Positions 16,464 to 24,831 are shown, numbered from the stretch's first letter. The stretch: DNA of 54,019 nt from an archaeon (GCA_024276695.1 JAJRWR010000009.1:1-54019), one strand, 5' to 3'. The notes: generated by a model from the letters alone, not told the origin. Numbers and translations are program-made.

Positions 16464-16569
16464 GGCGCAAACCCCTAACTGCAGAACTCTGAGAGATTTC
16501 CTCTCGCGGTCAAACGTCTAAACGCTTGATTGCCTTTTTCGTTCTGCGGGGCAGCGCAACCTAATCGCC
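16464..16569. ncRNA. GC-rich structured RNA candidate
   Basis: A GC-rich island of about 106 bases in AT-rich spacer. Nested arms: GCGC (16465-16468) with GCGC (16554-16557), CCCC (16472-16475) with GGGG (16548-16551), GCAGAAC (16481-16487) with GTTCTGC (16541-16547). Inside are two hairpins: GAGAG with CTCTC, and GCGGTCAAACG with CGCTTGATTGC (wobbles allowed). Strand is open: on the minus strand a TTATAATA box sits about 25-33 bases upstream and CCTTTTATTTTC follows the 3' end; on the plus strand AATAATATTC lies about 35 bases upstream but there is no clear stop. It does not match tRNA, 5S rRNA, SRP or RNase P RNA as I know them. Confidence 0.65.
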
Positions 16570-16758
16570 AGATTCTATAACTAACGACATCAATTATTAT
16601 AAGATAAATAACTATTTAAGATTTAGTATAAGTTATTTCAATAAATATAAGAAAATATTGAAAATTATATTCCAGTATACAGGATTGCCTAATAAGGATC
16701 AAAAGAATATCATAAAAAGAAAAAACATGTCATGTATTAATACAAAAATCAGATATTT

Positions 16759-16899
16759 ATGCCAAAAAGAACATCAATTTTTATCGATGACGATTTAGAC
16801 AAAAAAATCAGAGAGTATCAAGCAAAGATCATGAAAAAAACAAATTCATCATACAGTTATTCAAAAGCAGTAAATGACTTGGTAAGAAAAGCACTCTGA
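16759..16899 (+). CDS. Ribbon-helix-helix (CopG-like) protein
   Basis: 46 residues, MPKRTSIFIDDDLDKKIREY then SYSYSKAVNDLVRKAL: strand-helix-helix as in CopG/Arc DNA-binding dimers. Similar in plan to the protein encoded at 12251-12406. The TATA-like spacer upstream is AT-rich, and a long inverted repeat starts 41 bases after its stop, possibly its target or terminator. Confidence 0.7.
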   Translation: MPKRTSIFIDDDLDKKIREYQAKIMKKTNSSYSYSKAVNDLVRKAL

Positions 16900-16939
16900 C
16901 TAGTCCAAAAATATATTTTCAAGAAAAACAGAAAAACAG

Positions 16940-17041
16940 TGTTAATTGGTTAGATTGGAAATATGCTGAATACCATTCGTTCTAATTTTGAATGATTAAA
17001 ACGGTTTGACATTCAAAATGGAATGCTGATACCAATTAACA
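16940..17041. repeat. 102-bp inverted repeat element
   Basis: Terminal arms TGTTAATTGGT (16940-16950) and ACCAATTAACA (17031-17041) are perfect. Inner arms CATTC/GAATG (16974-16978, 17021-17025) and ATTTTGAATG/CATTCAAAAT (16985-16994, 17010-17019) extend the fold. No reading frame of note runs inside, and no target-site duplication is visible. It could be a non-autonomous mobile element, an RNA, or a large operator between the CopG-like gene and the next gene. Confidence 0.65.
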
Positions 17042-17077
17042 ATACAACTCATTAGTGACCTTTTATAATAGCAAGTT

Positions 17078-17338
17078 ATGGGTAAGACCATTTTCATTAA
17101 AGAGATTATCACCATATTGAAAGAACCAAGACTTTGTCCCACATGTAAAAAAGAAGATAGATTAGAAAAAGACGTGATCAGAGAAGAAAGGTCAAATGGA
17201 AAAACAGTCCTGTGTTCAAGATGTGAGGCATTAATTGTGATTACAAATCATAATCTTAAACAAGTGGATTTATCACCTACTAAAGATGATACAATTATGC
17301 TAAAAGAACCACACTTGATCAGAAAGGTCGTTTATTGA
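17078..17338 (+). CDS. Zinc-ribbon protein
   Basis: 86 residues with CPTC at about 20-23 and CSRC at about 48-51, spaced as in a zinc ribbon. The rest is Lys/Glu-rich with a hydrophobic strand between (EALIVITNHNLKQ). No family is recognised. It converges with the next gene, the two coding ends overlapping by seven bases. Confidence 0.75.
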   Translation: MGKTIFIKEIITILKEPRLCPTCKKEDRLEKDVIREERSNGKTVLCSRCEALIVITNHNLKQVDLSPTKDDTIMLKEPHLIRKVVY

Positions 17339-17706
17339 TTGGATTTTCTTTTAGATTTCTTGGTGGTCGGTTTTTTAACAGCAAATTTTTTCTTTGATAA
17401 CCTTTTCCTAGTTTGATTTTCTGCACTGTTAGGAGCTAATCGTGTTGATAGCAACCCATTCTTATCTTCGAGAAGCATAGAAATTATACGAGGTCTAATA
17501 CACCTTGCAACTTCCCATTCACGTAAATTTGCATTCTTTGATTCTTCTTTAATTATAAGACCTACCAACCCATCACTCCAAATATGTCGTTTAGTGTCAT
17601 AAACTTCAATGATTTTTCCATGTTTAGTAATTTTGATTGCTCCGTGACATCTTTGAATCACATATTCGGCTACACTTTGATAGAGTTTTTCAAGATTGGT
17701 CATCAC
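17332..17706 (-). CDS. Conserved hypothetical protein with Lys-rich tail
   Basis: 124 residues (123 if the second Met is used). An alpha/beta domain (MTNLEKLYQSVAEYVIQ, then IKITKHGKIIEVYDTKRH) is followed from about residue 95 by a basic tail, KRLSKKKFAVKKPTTKKSKR, similar in character to histone tails and likely to bind nucleic acid. No enzyme motif. The tail composition recalls the H1-like protein at 3583. Confidence 0.72.
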   Translation of the reverse strand: MMTNLEKLYQSVAEYVIQRCHGAIKITKHGKIIEVYDTKRHIWSDGLVGLIIKEESKNANLREWEVARCIRPRIISMLLEDKNGLLSTRLAPNSAENQTRKRLSKKKFAVKKPTTKKSKRKSNQ

Positions 17707-17863
17707 TATAATGAAATTCCATCATATGAAAAATCTTCTGATTTTCAGATTGAATGGTAATATATTCTAGATAATGCTAGGAAAAATGCTGATGATTAAT
17801 CAACCTTCTAAGCTATAGCTGATAGATGATGAGAATTGCCGAATTATGAAGCATATTTTAAAA

Positions 17864-18238
17864 TCAAGTTTGTCGTTCAAATACATTAACAGTCATCGAT
17901 AATGGTGGAGACAAAGCAGATGGATGGTCAATGCTCTCCCAAACAGATACCTGAATATGATACGTTCCAGATTCAGATGGAATCCAGGAATGTGCAGGAG
18001 AAAAAGATTGCCTAGGAAAAAAAGAACCAGTAGTCAAAATAAAGAAATTACAATATCTTCATCAGTTTTTATTTGCGTGATATATGCAAAATTTTGTTGT
18101 GTCCTGATTGTTAGATATGTCAGCCATAATCATGATCTGCTCATCAACAAAATGTATTTTATCGTCAGAGGAAGGAGTTGTTACAGGATCAGCAAAAGCA
18201 ATGCTTAATCCAGAGGCTAAAACAAGTAATGAAAGCAT
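17864..18238 (-). pseudogene. Frameshifted secreted-protein gene, paralog of the gene at 44514
   Basis: Read on the minus strand from the ATG at 18238: a signal peptide (MLSLLVLASGLSIAFA), then HFVDEQIMIMADISNNQD. The frame then breaks. It continues one frame over as FAYITQIKTDEDIVISL, breaks again, and resumes as TTGSFFPRQSFSPAHSWIP, SESGTYHIQVSVWES and SPPLSMTVNV. Reassembled, it follows the intact secreted protein at 44514 (VDQQIQIAADITNQQ, WIPQSAGEFTAEIFVWE). Two small deletions (two bases and one base) would account for it. The plus-strand open frame at 17924-18208 is a shadow of this relic. Confidence 0.75.
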
Positions 18239-18286
18239 GAGAATTTTGACAACCAGTATTAGTAGGATGTGTATTTAATCTATTTA

Positions 18287-18490
18287 GTGGTAGAACTTCC
18301 TGAAAACTTCCCAGAATATTCTATAATGTACAAAACATTATCAAATCAAATCAAAACATTAGAAAAATCTAAAGATAATACACTTGAAGAAGAAAGAGAA
18401 AAAATTCAGTTAAAGATTGATAATTATCAATCAGAAATCACCAAGATAAAGAAAATGTTTCCAGATAATTTTTTTGAAGAATTGAACTAA
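18287..18490 (+). CDS. Small coiled-coil-like protein
   Basis: 67 residues from GTG at 18287 (an in-frame GTG at 18269 would add six residues). Heptad-like Leu/Ile spacing with Lys and Glu (TLSNQIKTLEKSKD, then EEEREKIQLKIDNYQSEI) predicts a long helix. The end KKMFPDNFFEEL resembles KRIRDMFPDIKEEEW at the end of the protein at 24052, so these are paralogs. Function unknown. It ends one base before the next gene's stop. Confidence 0.65.
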   Translation: MVELPENFPEYSIMYKTLSNQIKTLEKSKDNTLEEEREKIQLKIDNYQSEITKIKKMFPDNFFEELN

Positions 18491-18709
18491 TTATTCATGG
18501 AAATGATCATGACCACAATCACATTTCTCATCGGTTTTTTGAGACATCAATTTTTGTACCATCTCATCACGAATTTTAAGCAAATCTCCAACTTGTTGTT
18601 TTAAGGATTGTGAATCCCAATTACCCTTTTGTAATTCTCTGATAACATCAATTATCTCAAGGTCCATATTGAGTAGATTGTCCATAAGTTGTTCTTGTTC
18701 ATTCATCAC
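18491..18709 (-). CDS. Small helical protein with Cys/His tail
   Basis: 72 residues: an acidic helical body (MNEQEQLMDNLLNMDLEIID) and a C-terminus CDCGHDHFHE with two Cys and three His, a likely metal site. No family recognised. It converges with the preceding gene with no gap, so the two stops touch. Confidence 0.7.
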   Translation of the reverse strand: MMNEQEQLMDNLLNMDLEIIDVIRELQKGNWDSQSLKQQVGDLLKIRDEMVQKLMSQKTDEKCDCGHDHFHE

Positions 18710-18758
18710 ATTTCATGAATTCACTAGGAAAAAAACTATTCTAAAAAACGATCATTTG

Positions 18759-19196
18759 TTATTCTACTTCTACGCTTTCTTTTAGGAGATTTTTTCGGAC
18801 GAGAATTGGAATGTTGTAAAATGCACCCAAAGCCATAGCATCTGACGCACGATAATTTCTCAATACCAAGTCTTTCTTTCCTGTAAAGTAAAGATTTGCA
18901 CGTAGTACCTCACCACTTTCATATATTTTGACTTTGACTAAAACTAATTCATTTTGCTCACAAATCTCCTCAATCATTTTGTAAATTGATGGGGGAGCCT
19001 CGCCTTGAGTTTCACCAAAACTTGAGATATGTTTTGCAACTTCTCCAGAAAACGCCCTCATATGAAATTCTTTTCCATTATCCGATTTTAGAACTACCAT
19101 ACCTTCTACAGCATATGGATCTACAAACCCGACATAATCAATTTTTACAGAGTCATAATCAGGCTCTTGTGCTTGATCAATTTCCATATTATGCAT
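18759..19196 (-). CDS. Bifunctional nuclease (BFN, DUF151) family protein
   Basis: 145 residues. VKIDYVGFVDPYAVEGMVVLKSDNGKEFHMRAF and SGEVAKHISSF lead into the family core, ending SDAMALGAFYNIPILVRKNLL, the typical block with the catalytic-region Asp. Plant members degrade RNA and DNA; archaeal members are uncharacterised. Cytoplasmic. Family assignment is firm, activity is not. Confidence 0.9.
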   Translation of the reverse strand: MHNMEIDQAQEPDYDSVKIDYVGFVDPYAVEGMVVLKSDNGKEFHMRAFSGEVAKHISSFGETQGEAPPSIYKMIEEICEQNELVLVKVKIYESGEVLRANLYFTGKKDLVLRNYRASDAMALGAFYNIPILVRKNLLKESVEVE

Positions 19197-19332
19197 TAAC
19201 TTACGCTTCAGGGCTTATAAAGATAGCAAAAAGTTAGGAACAAACTAAAAATAAAAAAAGTAAATTATTTTTAAACGATCAAAATTTGTGAGTAACCCCA
19301 AATTATTTAAAATCCCTAACTAAGGTAGCTTA

Positions 19333-21147
19333 ATGTCAACAAATCCAGAACGTGCAGTATCATATGTTCTAAGCAAATACGTTACAAACTACATGAACAA
19401 GGATGTGTTGATACTAAGTCTTCATACTCAAACCAGAGAAGCTGCCAGAATGTTACGTCACTATGAAACAGACGACATTATTGTTACAGATGAAAACAAT
19501 CTCCCAGTGGGAATTGTTACAGATGAAGATATTCTAAGTAAAGTTAGCGATGTTACAGTTTACGCCGAAGCTACATCATTGAAAGATGTTATGAGCACTC
19601 CACTTATCACAATTAATGAAAAATCAACACTACAAGATGCATTACATAAAATGAGAGACAACAATATTAGAAAACTTCCAGTTTTATCAAAAAAGAATCA
19701 GGTAATCGGTATGATTTTTCAATCAGTCATTGCAAATGTCATCAGAGATGCAACAGCTACAGCTCCACGTCTCCTTAGTCCTCCAGTAAAAGCAGTTTTA
19801 GGAAATCTAGGTTTTGTGTTGCAGTTTGCAGGGGTTTTACTTCTCGTACCAGCAATTGTTGCTACAATATTAGAAGATACAACATCTGCTACTGGGATGT
19901 ACCTAACAACTGTGCTTTTGTTAGTGACAGGCTTTTTTCTAAATTCATATGGTGAAAAATCCAGTCTAAATTTACAACAAGCGTCAATTCTAGTCTTTTC
20001 AAGCCTGTTTTTACTGTCTCTTTTTGGGACTGTTCCATATCTCTACGTATTTCCAAGTTCAGAAACTAGTGTAGAAGTATTTAGTAATGCTTTCTTTTCA
20101 AGTGCTGCAGGATTTACCACTGGGGGAATATCATTATTTGATGAGCCAGAAAATCTCTCTCAGAGTTTTACTTTTTTTAGAAGTTATACACAGCTTGTAG
20201 GGGGAATGAGTTTTATTTATTTGGTGATTACAGCATTTTACCCAGAATCAAAATTACAATCAATGCGTGGTTTCATATCAGGTAGAACACTTCACATGAA
20301 AGAACTGTTCTTAACAATCACAGTCATCTTTGCCATTTATATCGTAATTGTTGCATCCCTGTTGTATGTATTCGGAGAAGGCAATATTATTGACAATTTT
20401 TCATTGGCAATGAGTACTCTTGCGACAGGAGGATTCACACCCACATCCACAATTCTTGATGGGTTGGTTTGGCAAGAACATGTGATCTTAATGGGTGCAA
20501 TGATATTGGGGGCATTGCCATTTACATTCCACTATGCATTTGTAAGAAAAAAATTCCTTTCACCAAAACTTGGAAAAGAAGTTTTGACATATTTTGCAAT
20601 TTTAGGTAGTGCAACAATTTTGTTTATGGGGATTAGTGGACTTGATCCAATGTTGAGTGCATTTTATTCTGTATCTGCCAGTACAACTGCAGGGCTCCAA
20701 CAACAAAGTCTTGCAGGATTAAATGGGGGGGCACAGTCTATTTTGATAATTTTGATGTTCATTGGAGGTTGTGGATTTTCAACAGCTGGAGGTTTGAAAA
20801 TATTTAGATTGTTCCACCTTAAGGATGTAAGGGCATTACTTAGCAAAGTAAAAAGATCAGAACTATCACACCAAGCAAAAAAAGAAGTCATATCAACTCT
20901 CATTATTGTTGCATTGTTCCCCACAATCTCAGCTGTTACAGGATTACATCTTGCAGAAATAGAAGATGTTCCATTTCAAGATGCATTTTTTGAGGCTGCA
21001 GGGGTAATTACCACAGGAGGCCTTTCAGCAGGAGTAATTGATTTTGATACTGATCCTGCAACAAAAATTGTATTAGGATTTTTGATGATTTTTGGCAGGT
21101 TGGAAATTATTGCAATTATATACATTTTCGTTCCTAAACTCAGCTAA
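19333..21147 (+). CDS. CBS-domain/TrkH potassium transporter fusion
   Basis: 604 residues. Two CBS domains (about 20-72 and 82-140), with VTDENNLPVGIVTDEDIL and LPVLSKKNQVIGMIFQ as their nucleotide-binding ends, precede a TrkH/KtrB ion channel. Four selectivity loops are visible: SSAAGFTTGGIS (256-267), STLATGGFTPTS (361-372), VSASTTAGLQQ (447-457) and AGVITTGGLS (556-565). Normally a separate TrkA/KtrA subunit gates such channels; none is adjacent, so the CBS pair may sense adenine nucleotides or c-di-AMP directly (inference). Length is about 150 more than plain TrkH. Confidence 0.92.
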   Translation: MSTNPERAVSYVLSKYVTNYMNKDVLILSLHTQTREAARMLRHYETDDIIVTDENNLPVGIVTDEDILSKVSDVTVYAEATSLKDVMSTPLITINEKSTLQDALHKMRDNNIRKLPVLSKKNQVIGMIFQSVIANVIRDATATAPRLLSPPVKAVLGNLGFVLQFAGVLLLVPAIVATILEDTTSATGMYLTTVLLLVTGFFLNSYGEKSSLNLQQASILVFSSLFLLSLFGTVPYLYVFPSSETSVEVFSNAFFSSAAGFTTGGISLFDEPENLSQSFTFFRSYTQLVGGMSFIYLVITAFYPESKLQSMRGFISGRTLHMKELFLTITVIFAIYIVIVASLLYVFGEGNIIDNFSLAMSTLATGGFTPTSTILDGLVWQEHVILMGAMILGALPFTFHYAFVRKKFLSPKLGKEVLTYFAILGSATILFMGISGLDPMLSAFYSVSASTTAGLQQQSLAGLNGGAQSILIILMFIGGCGFSTAGGLKIFRLFHLKDVRALLSKVKRSELSHQAKKEVISTLIIVALFPTISAVTGLHLAEIEDVPFQDAFFEAAGVITTGGLSAGVIDFDTDPATKIVLGFLMIFGRLEIIAIIYIFVPKLS

Positions 21148-21183
21148 GAAAAAATTTAATTCCATAGAGAGAAAACTGAAATT

Positions 21184-22008
21184 ATGAATGTGGAGGATAA
21201 AAGCACGGGCAAAGGAAAAAAACTAATTGTTTTTGGATTTGTGACTATTGCAATTCTGTTTTGGATGTATAGCAGATATCAAGATCCCGAATTGCTAACA
21301 CCCAGTGCATTTGATTCGATTCAAAGAATATCTTTTGGATTTTACATTGTACTAGTAGTATCTTTTGGTGGAATTGCTTTTGGAATGTATAGATATCATA
21401 AAGAGAAAGTAGAGATTAAAGGAAAAGATCTTTCAACAATAATAGCTCTTACCACATGGAATTCTAAATCAAGAAAAATTTTTGTTGCGGTGTTTATTGG
21501 ATATGGAGTATTCTTCTCATTAGCTTCAGGAACATTAGTATATCAACCAGATGTAAATTTTTCAATTAATTATGGGGCAACAATTCCATCAGGATTCATT
21601 TCACCATGTTGTGATGAACCAGGCTACATGCCAAAGATAGTTATTTACTTGACTGAACATGTAGGATTGCAAATTATTCCAATAAATTTAGTCTTACAAG
21701 TAATTGTATCTTATCTAGTTGGATTGAATGCTTCGATTGCAGTAAGCGCATATTCAATTTCTAAAAAAGGAGGAACAAGTTCAATAGGAGCAGTAGCAGG
21801 TCTGTTCATTGCATGTCCAACTTGCGCGGGAACATTTTTATCAATATTTGTCGGAATATCAAGTGGAATTGCACTATCTATTGCGTTAACACAATTACAA
21901 ACGGTGTTTATTGCAATATCAATTCCAATATTATTTGTGACACCATACATGATGGCAAAAAAATTAAGAAATGCAGATGGAAGTTGCAAAGTAACCAATA
22001 CCAAATGA
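21184..22008 (+). CDS. Polytopic membrane protein with CPTC motif
   Basis: 274 residues with about six or seven membrane helices. Conserved-looking Cys sites are SPCCDEPGYMPK in an outer loop and ACPTCAGTFLSIF within a helix region; the latter resembles metal or thiol sites. No transporter or enzyme family is recognised. It starts 36 bases after the potassium transporter on the same strand, so it may be co-transcribed. Copper handling or disulfide chemistry would fit the motifs but is a guess. Confidence 0.75.
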   Translation: MNVEDKSTGKGKKLIVFGFVTIAILFWMYSRYQDPELLTPSAFDSIQRISFGFYIVLVVSFGGIAFGMYRYHKEKVEIKGKDLSTIIALTTWNSKSRKIFVAVFIGYGVFFSLASGTLVYQPDVNFSINYGATIPSGFISPCCDEPGYMPKIVIYLTEHVGLQIIPINLVLQVIVSYLVGLNASIAVSAYSISKKGGTSSIGAVAGLFIACPTCAGTFLSIFVGISSGIALSIALTQLQTVFIAISIPILFVTPYMMAKKLRNADGSCKVTNTK

Positions 22009-22137
22009 ATTTTTTACTTCAAGGATTTCATGATTACGAAGATCATAGCCATCATGTCTAAGAAATTTTGGAGTTAATTTGTAAATAAACCTAGTTTGTA
22101 GGCTTTCAAACAAATACTAGCATTAAGATTCTAAAAT

Positions 22138-22392
22138 ATGTCAATCAAATCAACAGAAGAATATATTGATTTTTTCACTAAACTGAATATGGGAGAGAAT
22201 GTTCCACTTTTGAGTTTTGTAAATAATGAAAGAATGGTACTCAAACAGAAATTAGAGTACAAAAATTTAGAAAAGGGACCTATTCAGATCGGAATTAAGA
22301 TTTTGGAGGATTTAGTTATAGAAATTAACGAGAGCGGAGAAAAAGCAGTATTAGAGAAATATCAAAAATTGATAGGGGAAAAGTATGGATAA
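22138..22392 (+). CDS. Small hypothetical protein, first gene of a pair
   Basis: 84 residues, soluble, mixed charge, predicted mostly helical: MSIKSTEEYIDFFTKLNMGE then KLEYKNLEKGPIQIGIKIL. No motif recognised. The following HTH gene starts inside its last eight bases, so the two are translationally coupled. Confidence 0.65.
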   Translation: MSIKSTEEYIDFFTKLNMGENVPLLSFVNNERMVLKQKLEYKNLEKGPIQIGIKILEDLVIEINESGEKAVLEKYQKLIGEKYG

Positions 22393-22951
22393 AAATTCAG
22401 AGATTGTTAAAACCGAAATTATTAGAGTAATAAATGAAAATGGAAAGATCAGAGGAACAGAACTTGCCAAGAGAGTAATGAAAAAAGTAGGTAATGAAAA
22501 AATTGTTTACAGGGAAATCAGTGCGCTTGTAGAAGCAGGAGAAATAGACAAAAAAGTTCACAGTAGATCCCATATTGAATATGAGCTAATCAACCTGTCT
22601 GAATCAGTTAACACGCAACTTAAAAATTTACATAAAGAGATAGAAATGATTTATAAAGAAATTGCAAATTTTGAAATTACAATAAAAGAAGAAAAATTTT
22701 CACATCATGAAAGACTAAGATCAATTATTCATCAAATCAATATTGTACAGTCAACTGATGGAATAATGAAGCTGTTATCATATTATCCTGCATTTAGGAA
22801 AGACAAGATGTATTCACATATTACCAGAAAAATTAATGATTGTTGGAGAACAATCATGAATAGTATCATGCATCAACAAGAAGCGGATTTTCTTAATGAA
22901 GTTCTTGCAAATTTGAGAATATCGCAGATAGATTCAAAGAATGTTAACTAG
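22385..22951 (+). CDS. Winged-helix protein with long coiled coil
   Basis: 188 residues. Residues 1-65 form a helix-turn-helix (IIRVINENGKIRGTELAKRV, then YREISALVEAGEIDKK, with the wing SRSHIEYEL). The following helix (NTQLKNLHKEIEMIYKEIAN) is a coiled coil, probably for dimerisation. The C-terminal part is helical and of unknown type. Likely a transcription regulator coupled to the small upstream gene, its possible partner. Confidence 0.75.
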   Translation: MDKNSEIVKTEIIRVINENGKIRGTELAKRVMKKVGNEKIVYREISALVEAGEIDKKVHSRSHIEYELINLSESVNTQLKNLHKEIEMIYKEIANFEITIKEEKFSHHERLRSIIHQINIVQSTDGIMKLLSYYPAFRKDKMYSHITRKINDCWRTIMNSIMHQQEADFLNEVLANLRISQIDSKNVN

Positions 22952-23220
22952 ATTTTTTTTAATTTTTCAATAATCATTTTAAGGAGTTCTTCATCGTCAA
23001 GTAAAATTAGTGGAAAATCATTTTCTTCACTTGCTTTACGAAATTCAGTGTCTTTTGTTACTATGATCATGTCATTTTCACGAGCATAGTTGATTATAGA
23101 GTAATCAGAAGCAAGTTTTTTCCCTTCGATTTGTAATTTTCGTACACTATATGCATCAAACCCCAGTCCCTTTAGCTTCTCATCCATTCCATCTAAATTT
23201 TCATCGATCAGGATTTTCAT
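22948..23220 (-). CDS. DUF5615 PIN-like (Mut7-C type) protein
   Basis: 90 residues. MKILIDENLDGMDEKLKGLG and the later DYSIINYARENDMIIVTKD, DTEFRK match the PIN-like DUF5615 family, with acidic residues D7, E8, D56 and D58 in the expected places for a metal site. Family members are mostly toxin-like predicted RNases paired with a DUF433 antitoxin; no such partner is adjacent here. It converges with the HTH gene, overlapping by four bases. Confidence 0.82.
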   Translation of the reverse strand: MKILIDENLDGMDEKLKGLGFDAYSVRKLQIEGKKLASDYSIINYARENDMIIVTKDTEFRKASEENDFPLILLDDEELLKMIIEKLKKI

Positions 23221-23278
23221 ATCAATTAATTATTAATTTCAATAGTGTAAAACATTTTCATGTTAAACAAGACAAAAT

Positions 23279-23680
23279 CTAAAATCCATGAAATTCAGAC
23301 CACTGATTACCAAGTTTATTGATTATCTTCCAACCAAGTCTATCTATGTTAACACTTGGTTCTGCAATTATCAAAATAATGTATTTTCCAAGAGGAAAGC
23401 TCATCATGACGACTTTTTCTCGCCTAGAGGAAGAATATTTTACCCTACCTAAATTAGCATCAAAACCAGTTCTATTTGCTACTCGATGAGCTAATTCCTG
23501 AAACATTTGTTGTCTTCGAGCATCATTCTCAAAAGGAACTAGTCCCGCCTTCATGTCACCAACTATCAATTGACCAGAACTATCAATGAGACCACAAAAT
23601 CTAATTTCCGGCTCTAACAAAATATTGTTTATTTTATTTTTAATATCTTCAATTGGGAATTTCTCATCAGACATGTACAA
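23279..23680 (-). CDS. Roadblock/profilin-like small protein, paralog A
   Basis: 133 residues (131 from the second Met). The pattern EPEIRFCGLIDSSGQLIVGD, then RQQMFQELAHRVANRT, GRVKYSSSRREKVVMMSFPL and a final strand-helix is shared with the proteins at 24862 and 36926. The strand-helix-strand order resembles Roadblock/LC7 or sensor-like folds (a DUF6659-type archaeal family, from memory). Such small domains in archaea bind GTPases or other partners. Function unknown. Confidence 0.75.
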   Translation of the reverse strand: MYMSDEKFPIEDIKNKINNILLEPEIRFCGLIDSSGQLIVGDMKAGLVPFENDARRQQMFQELAHRVANRTGFDANLGRVKYSSSRREKVVMMSFPLGKYIILIIAEPSVNIDRLGWKIINKLGNQWSEFHGF

Positions 23681-23806
23681 ATAAATACAATTTCATTATA
23701 TTTAATTAAATTTACTTAAATGCATCTACATAATATGAAAAGTTGTACAGTCGATATATGGAATTTGAATAATTAGAATAGGATACAGAGAGCACCAAAA
23801 TATGTA

Positions 23807-23941
23807 ATGATTACATTTTTTGCATCAGGTGTTTTAATTATTGGATTTTCAATGTGAGCATTGTTCCTTACAGACATTCCACAAAAGCAGTTTCTAGAAA
23901 ATCCTAGATTTGAAGAAAATTATATGAAATATTATGAATGA
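23807..23941 (+). pseudogene. Small membrane protein gene with an in-frame TGA
   Basis: From the ATG at 23807 the frame reads MITFFASGVLIIGFSM, then TGA at 23855-23857, then ALFLTDIPQKQFLENPR and ENYMKYYE to a second TGA. The parts before and after the stop look like one membrane-anchored peptide of 44 codons whose Trp codon (TGG) became TGA. Selenocysteine is unlikely, as no SECIS is evident and this lineage is not known to use it. The rest of the 370-base gap holds nothing I can support. Confidence 0.4.
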
Positions 23942-24051
23942 ATATACTGTGTGATACGAAATTAATCGGTATTGGTTGATTATTGTATTTCTAGGACGTA
24001 AAATGACACGAAGTTAAAACCATCAAGTACTTATTTTCAATCAAATTGTAA

Positions 24052-24291
24052 ATGACATTGGATGTAAAAAAAGAAGATACATCAGAAGAATCTAAAAAAA
24101 ATCATATTTCATATTACAGATCACTTAATAAAGTAATTTTAGAGATTCAAAAGGAAAAAGAGCACGAGGGAGAACCTGCAATTAAAAATCACCTAGATAA
24201 AAGAATCGAGGCCATAAAGATAGACAAAAAACGAATAAGAGACATGTTTCCAGATATCAAAGAAGAGGAATGGAATGACAACTCCAACTGA
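24052..24291 (+). CDS. Small charged protein, MFPD family
   Basis: 79 residues, Lys/Glu-rich and helical, with LNKVILEIQKEKEHEGEPAI and the end KKRIRDMFPDIKEEEW. The C-terminus resembles that of the protein at 18287 (KKMFPDNFFEEL). No known function. The next gene starts within its last 17 bases. Confidence 0.68.
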   Translation: MTLDVKKEDTSEESKKNHISYYRSLNKVILEIQKEKEHEGEPAIKNHLDKRIEAIKIDKKRIRDMFPDIKEEEWNDNSN

Positions 24292-24481
24292 AAAAAATCA
24301 CAACAAGCATCTAGATTTACTTCAGGATTACAAAATTCACCTCGTAAAATACATAGAAATTTTAGAAAGAATGGACAAACAATCAAAATTTTCAAAAGAA
24401 TGGAATCAAACAACAGTTAAAGAAAGAAAACAAGAGATACAAGTTATAGATAAAATCTTAAAAAATTTAATACGATTTTAA
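24275..24481 (+). CDS. Small helical protein
   Basis: 68 residues, a helical hairpin by appearance: KHLDLLQDYKIHLVKYIEIL and KERKQEIQVIDKILKNLI. It overlaps the upstream gene by 17 bases in another frame, so translational coupling is likely. Its stop overlaps that of the convergent gene at 24478 by four bases. Unrecognised. Confidence 0.65.
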   Translation: MTTPTEKNHNKHLDLLQDYKIHLVKYIEILERMDKQSKFSKEWNQTTVKERKQEIQVIDKILKNLIRF

Positions 24482-24831
24482 CTGTGATTTTTTTGAGTCA
24501 AATCATATAGGGCATTACAAAATTCATCAAGATGTTCAGAAGATATACCGTCAAACCAGGCAAGTTCTTTATCAATACTAAATCCGTGGAAATCATATTT
24601 TGCTTTTGATTTAACATAATCTATTTCAGTTTCAATTAGTTTTTGAATATGATCTAGTTCGTGTTTTAATAATTCATAATTGCATGTCATCAAATCAATC
24701 TGAACAAAATAATTTTTGTGTAACGGATTAGTTTTTGCTTTGATAAAGGGTTTATTTTGTTGTTGACATTCACGATAATGTTTATCATACTCAAACATTT
24801 TTGAATCACCAAGGTATTTGTGAAATGTCAT
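24478..24831 (-). CDS. Hypothetical protein
   Basis: 117 residues, soluble, rich in aromatic residues and His: MTFHKYLGDSKMFEYDKHYR, a middle strand HKNYFVQIDLMTCNYELLK and an acidic helical end. The HELDHIQKL stretch has the His spacing of a helix, but not a full HExxH site. No family recognised. It is followed on the same strand after 30 bases upstream by the Roadblock-like paralog B. Confidence 0.65.
   Translation of the reverse strand: MTFHKYLGDSKMFEYDKHYRECQQQNKPFIKAKTNPLHKNYFVQIDLMTCNYELLKHELDHIQKLIETEIDYVKSKAKYDFHGFSIDKELAWFDGISSEHLDEFCNALYDLTQKNHS

Noticed and set aside
16464-16569. 5S rRNA
   Set aside because: Length fits, but conserved internal-loop motifs of 5S are missing on both strands.
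17924-18208. 94-codon plus-strand frame
   Set aside because: Antisense to a frameshifted secreted-protein gene whose minus-strand translation matches an intact paralog.
22948-23220. Complete toxin-antitoxin pair around the DUF5615 gene
   Set aside because: No DUF433-type partner is adjacent; the neighbouring HTH gene is convergent, not co-transcribed.
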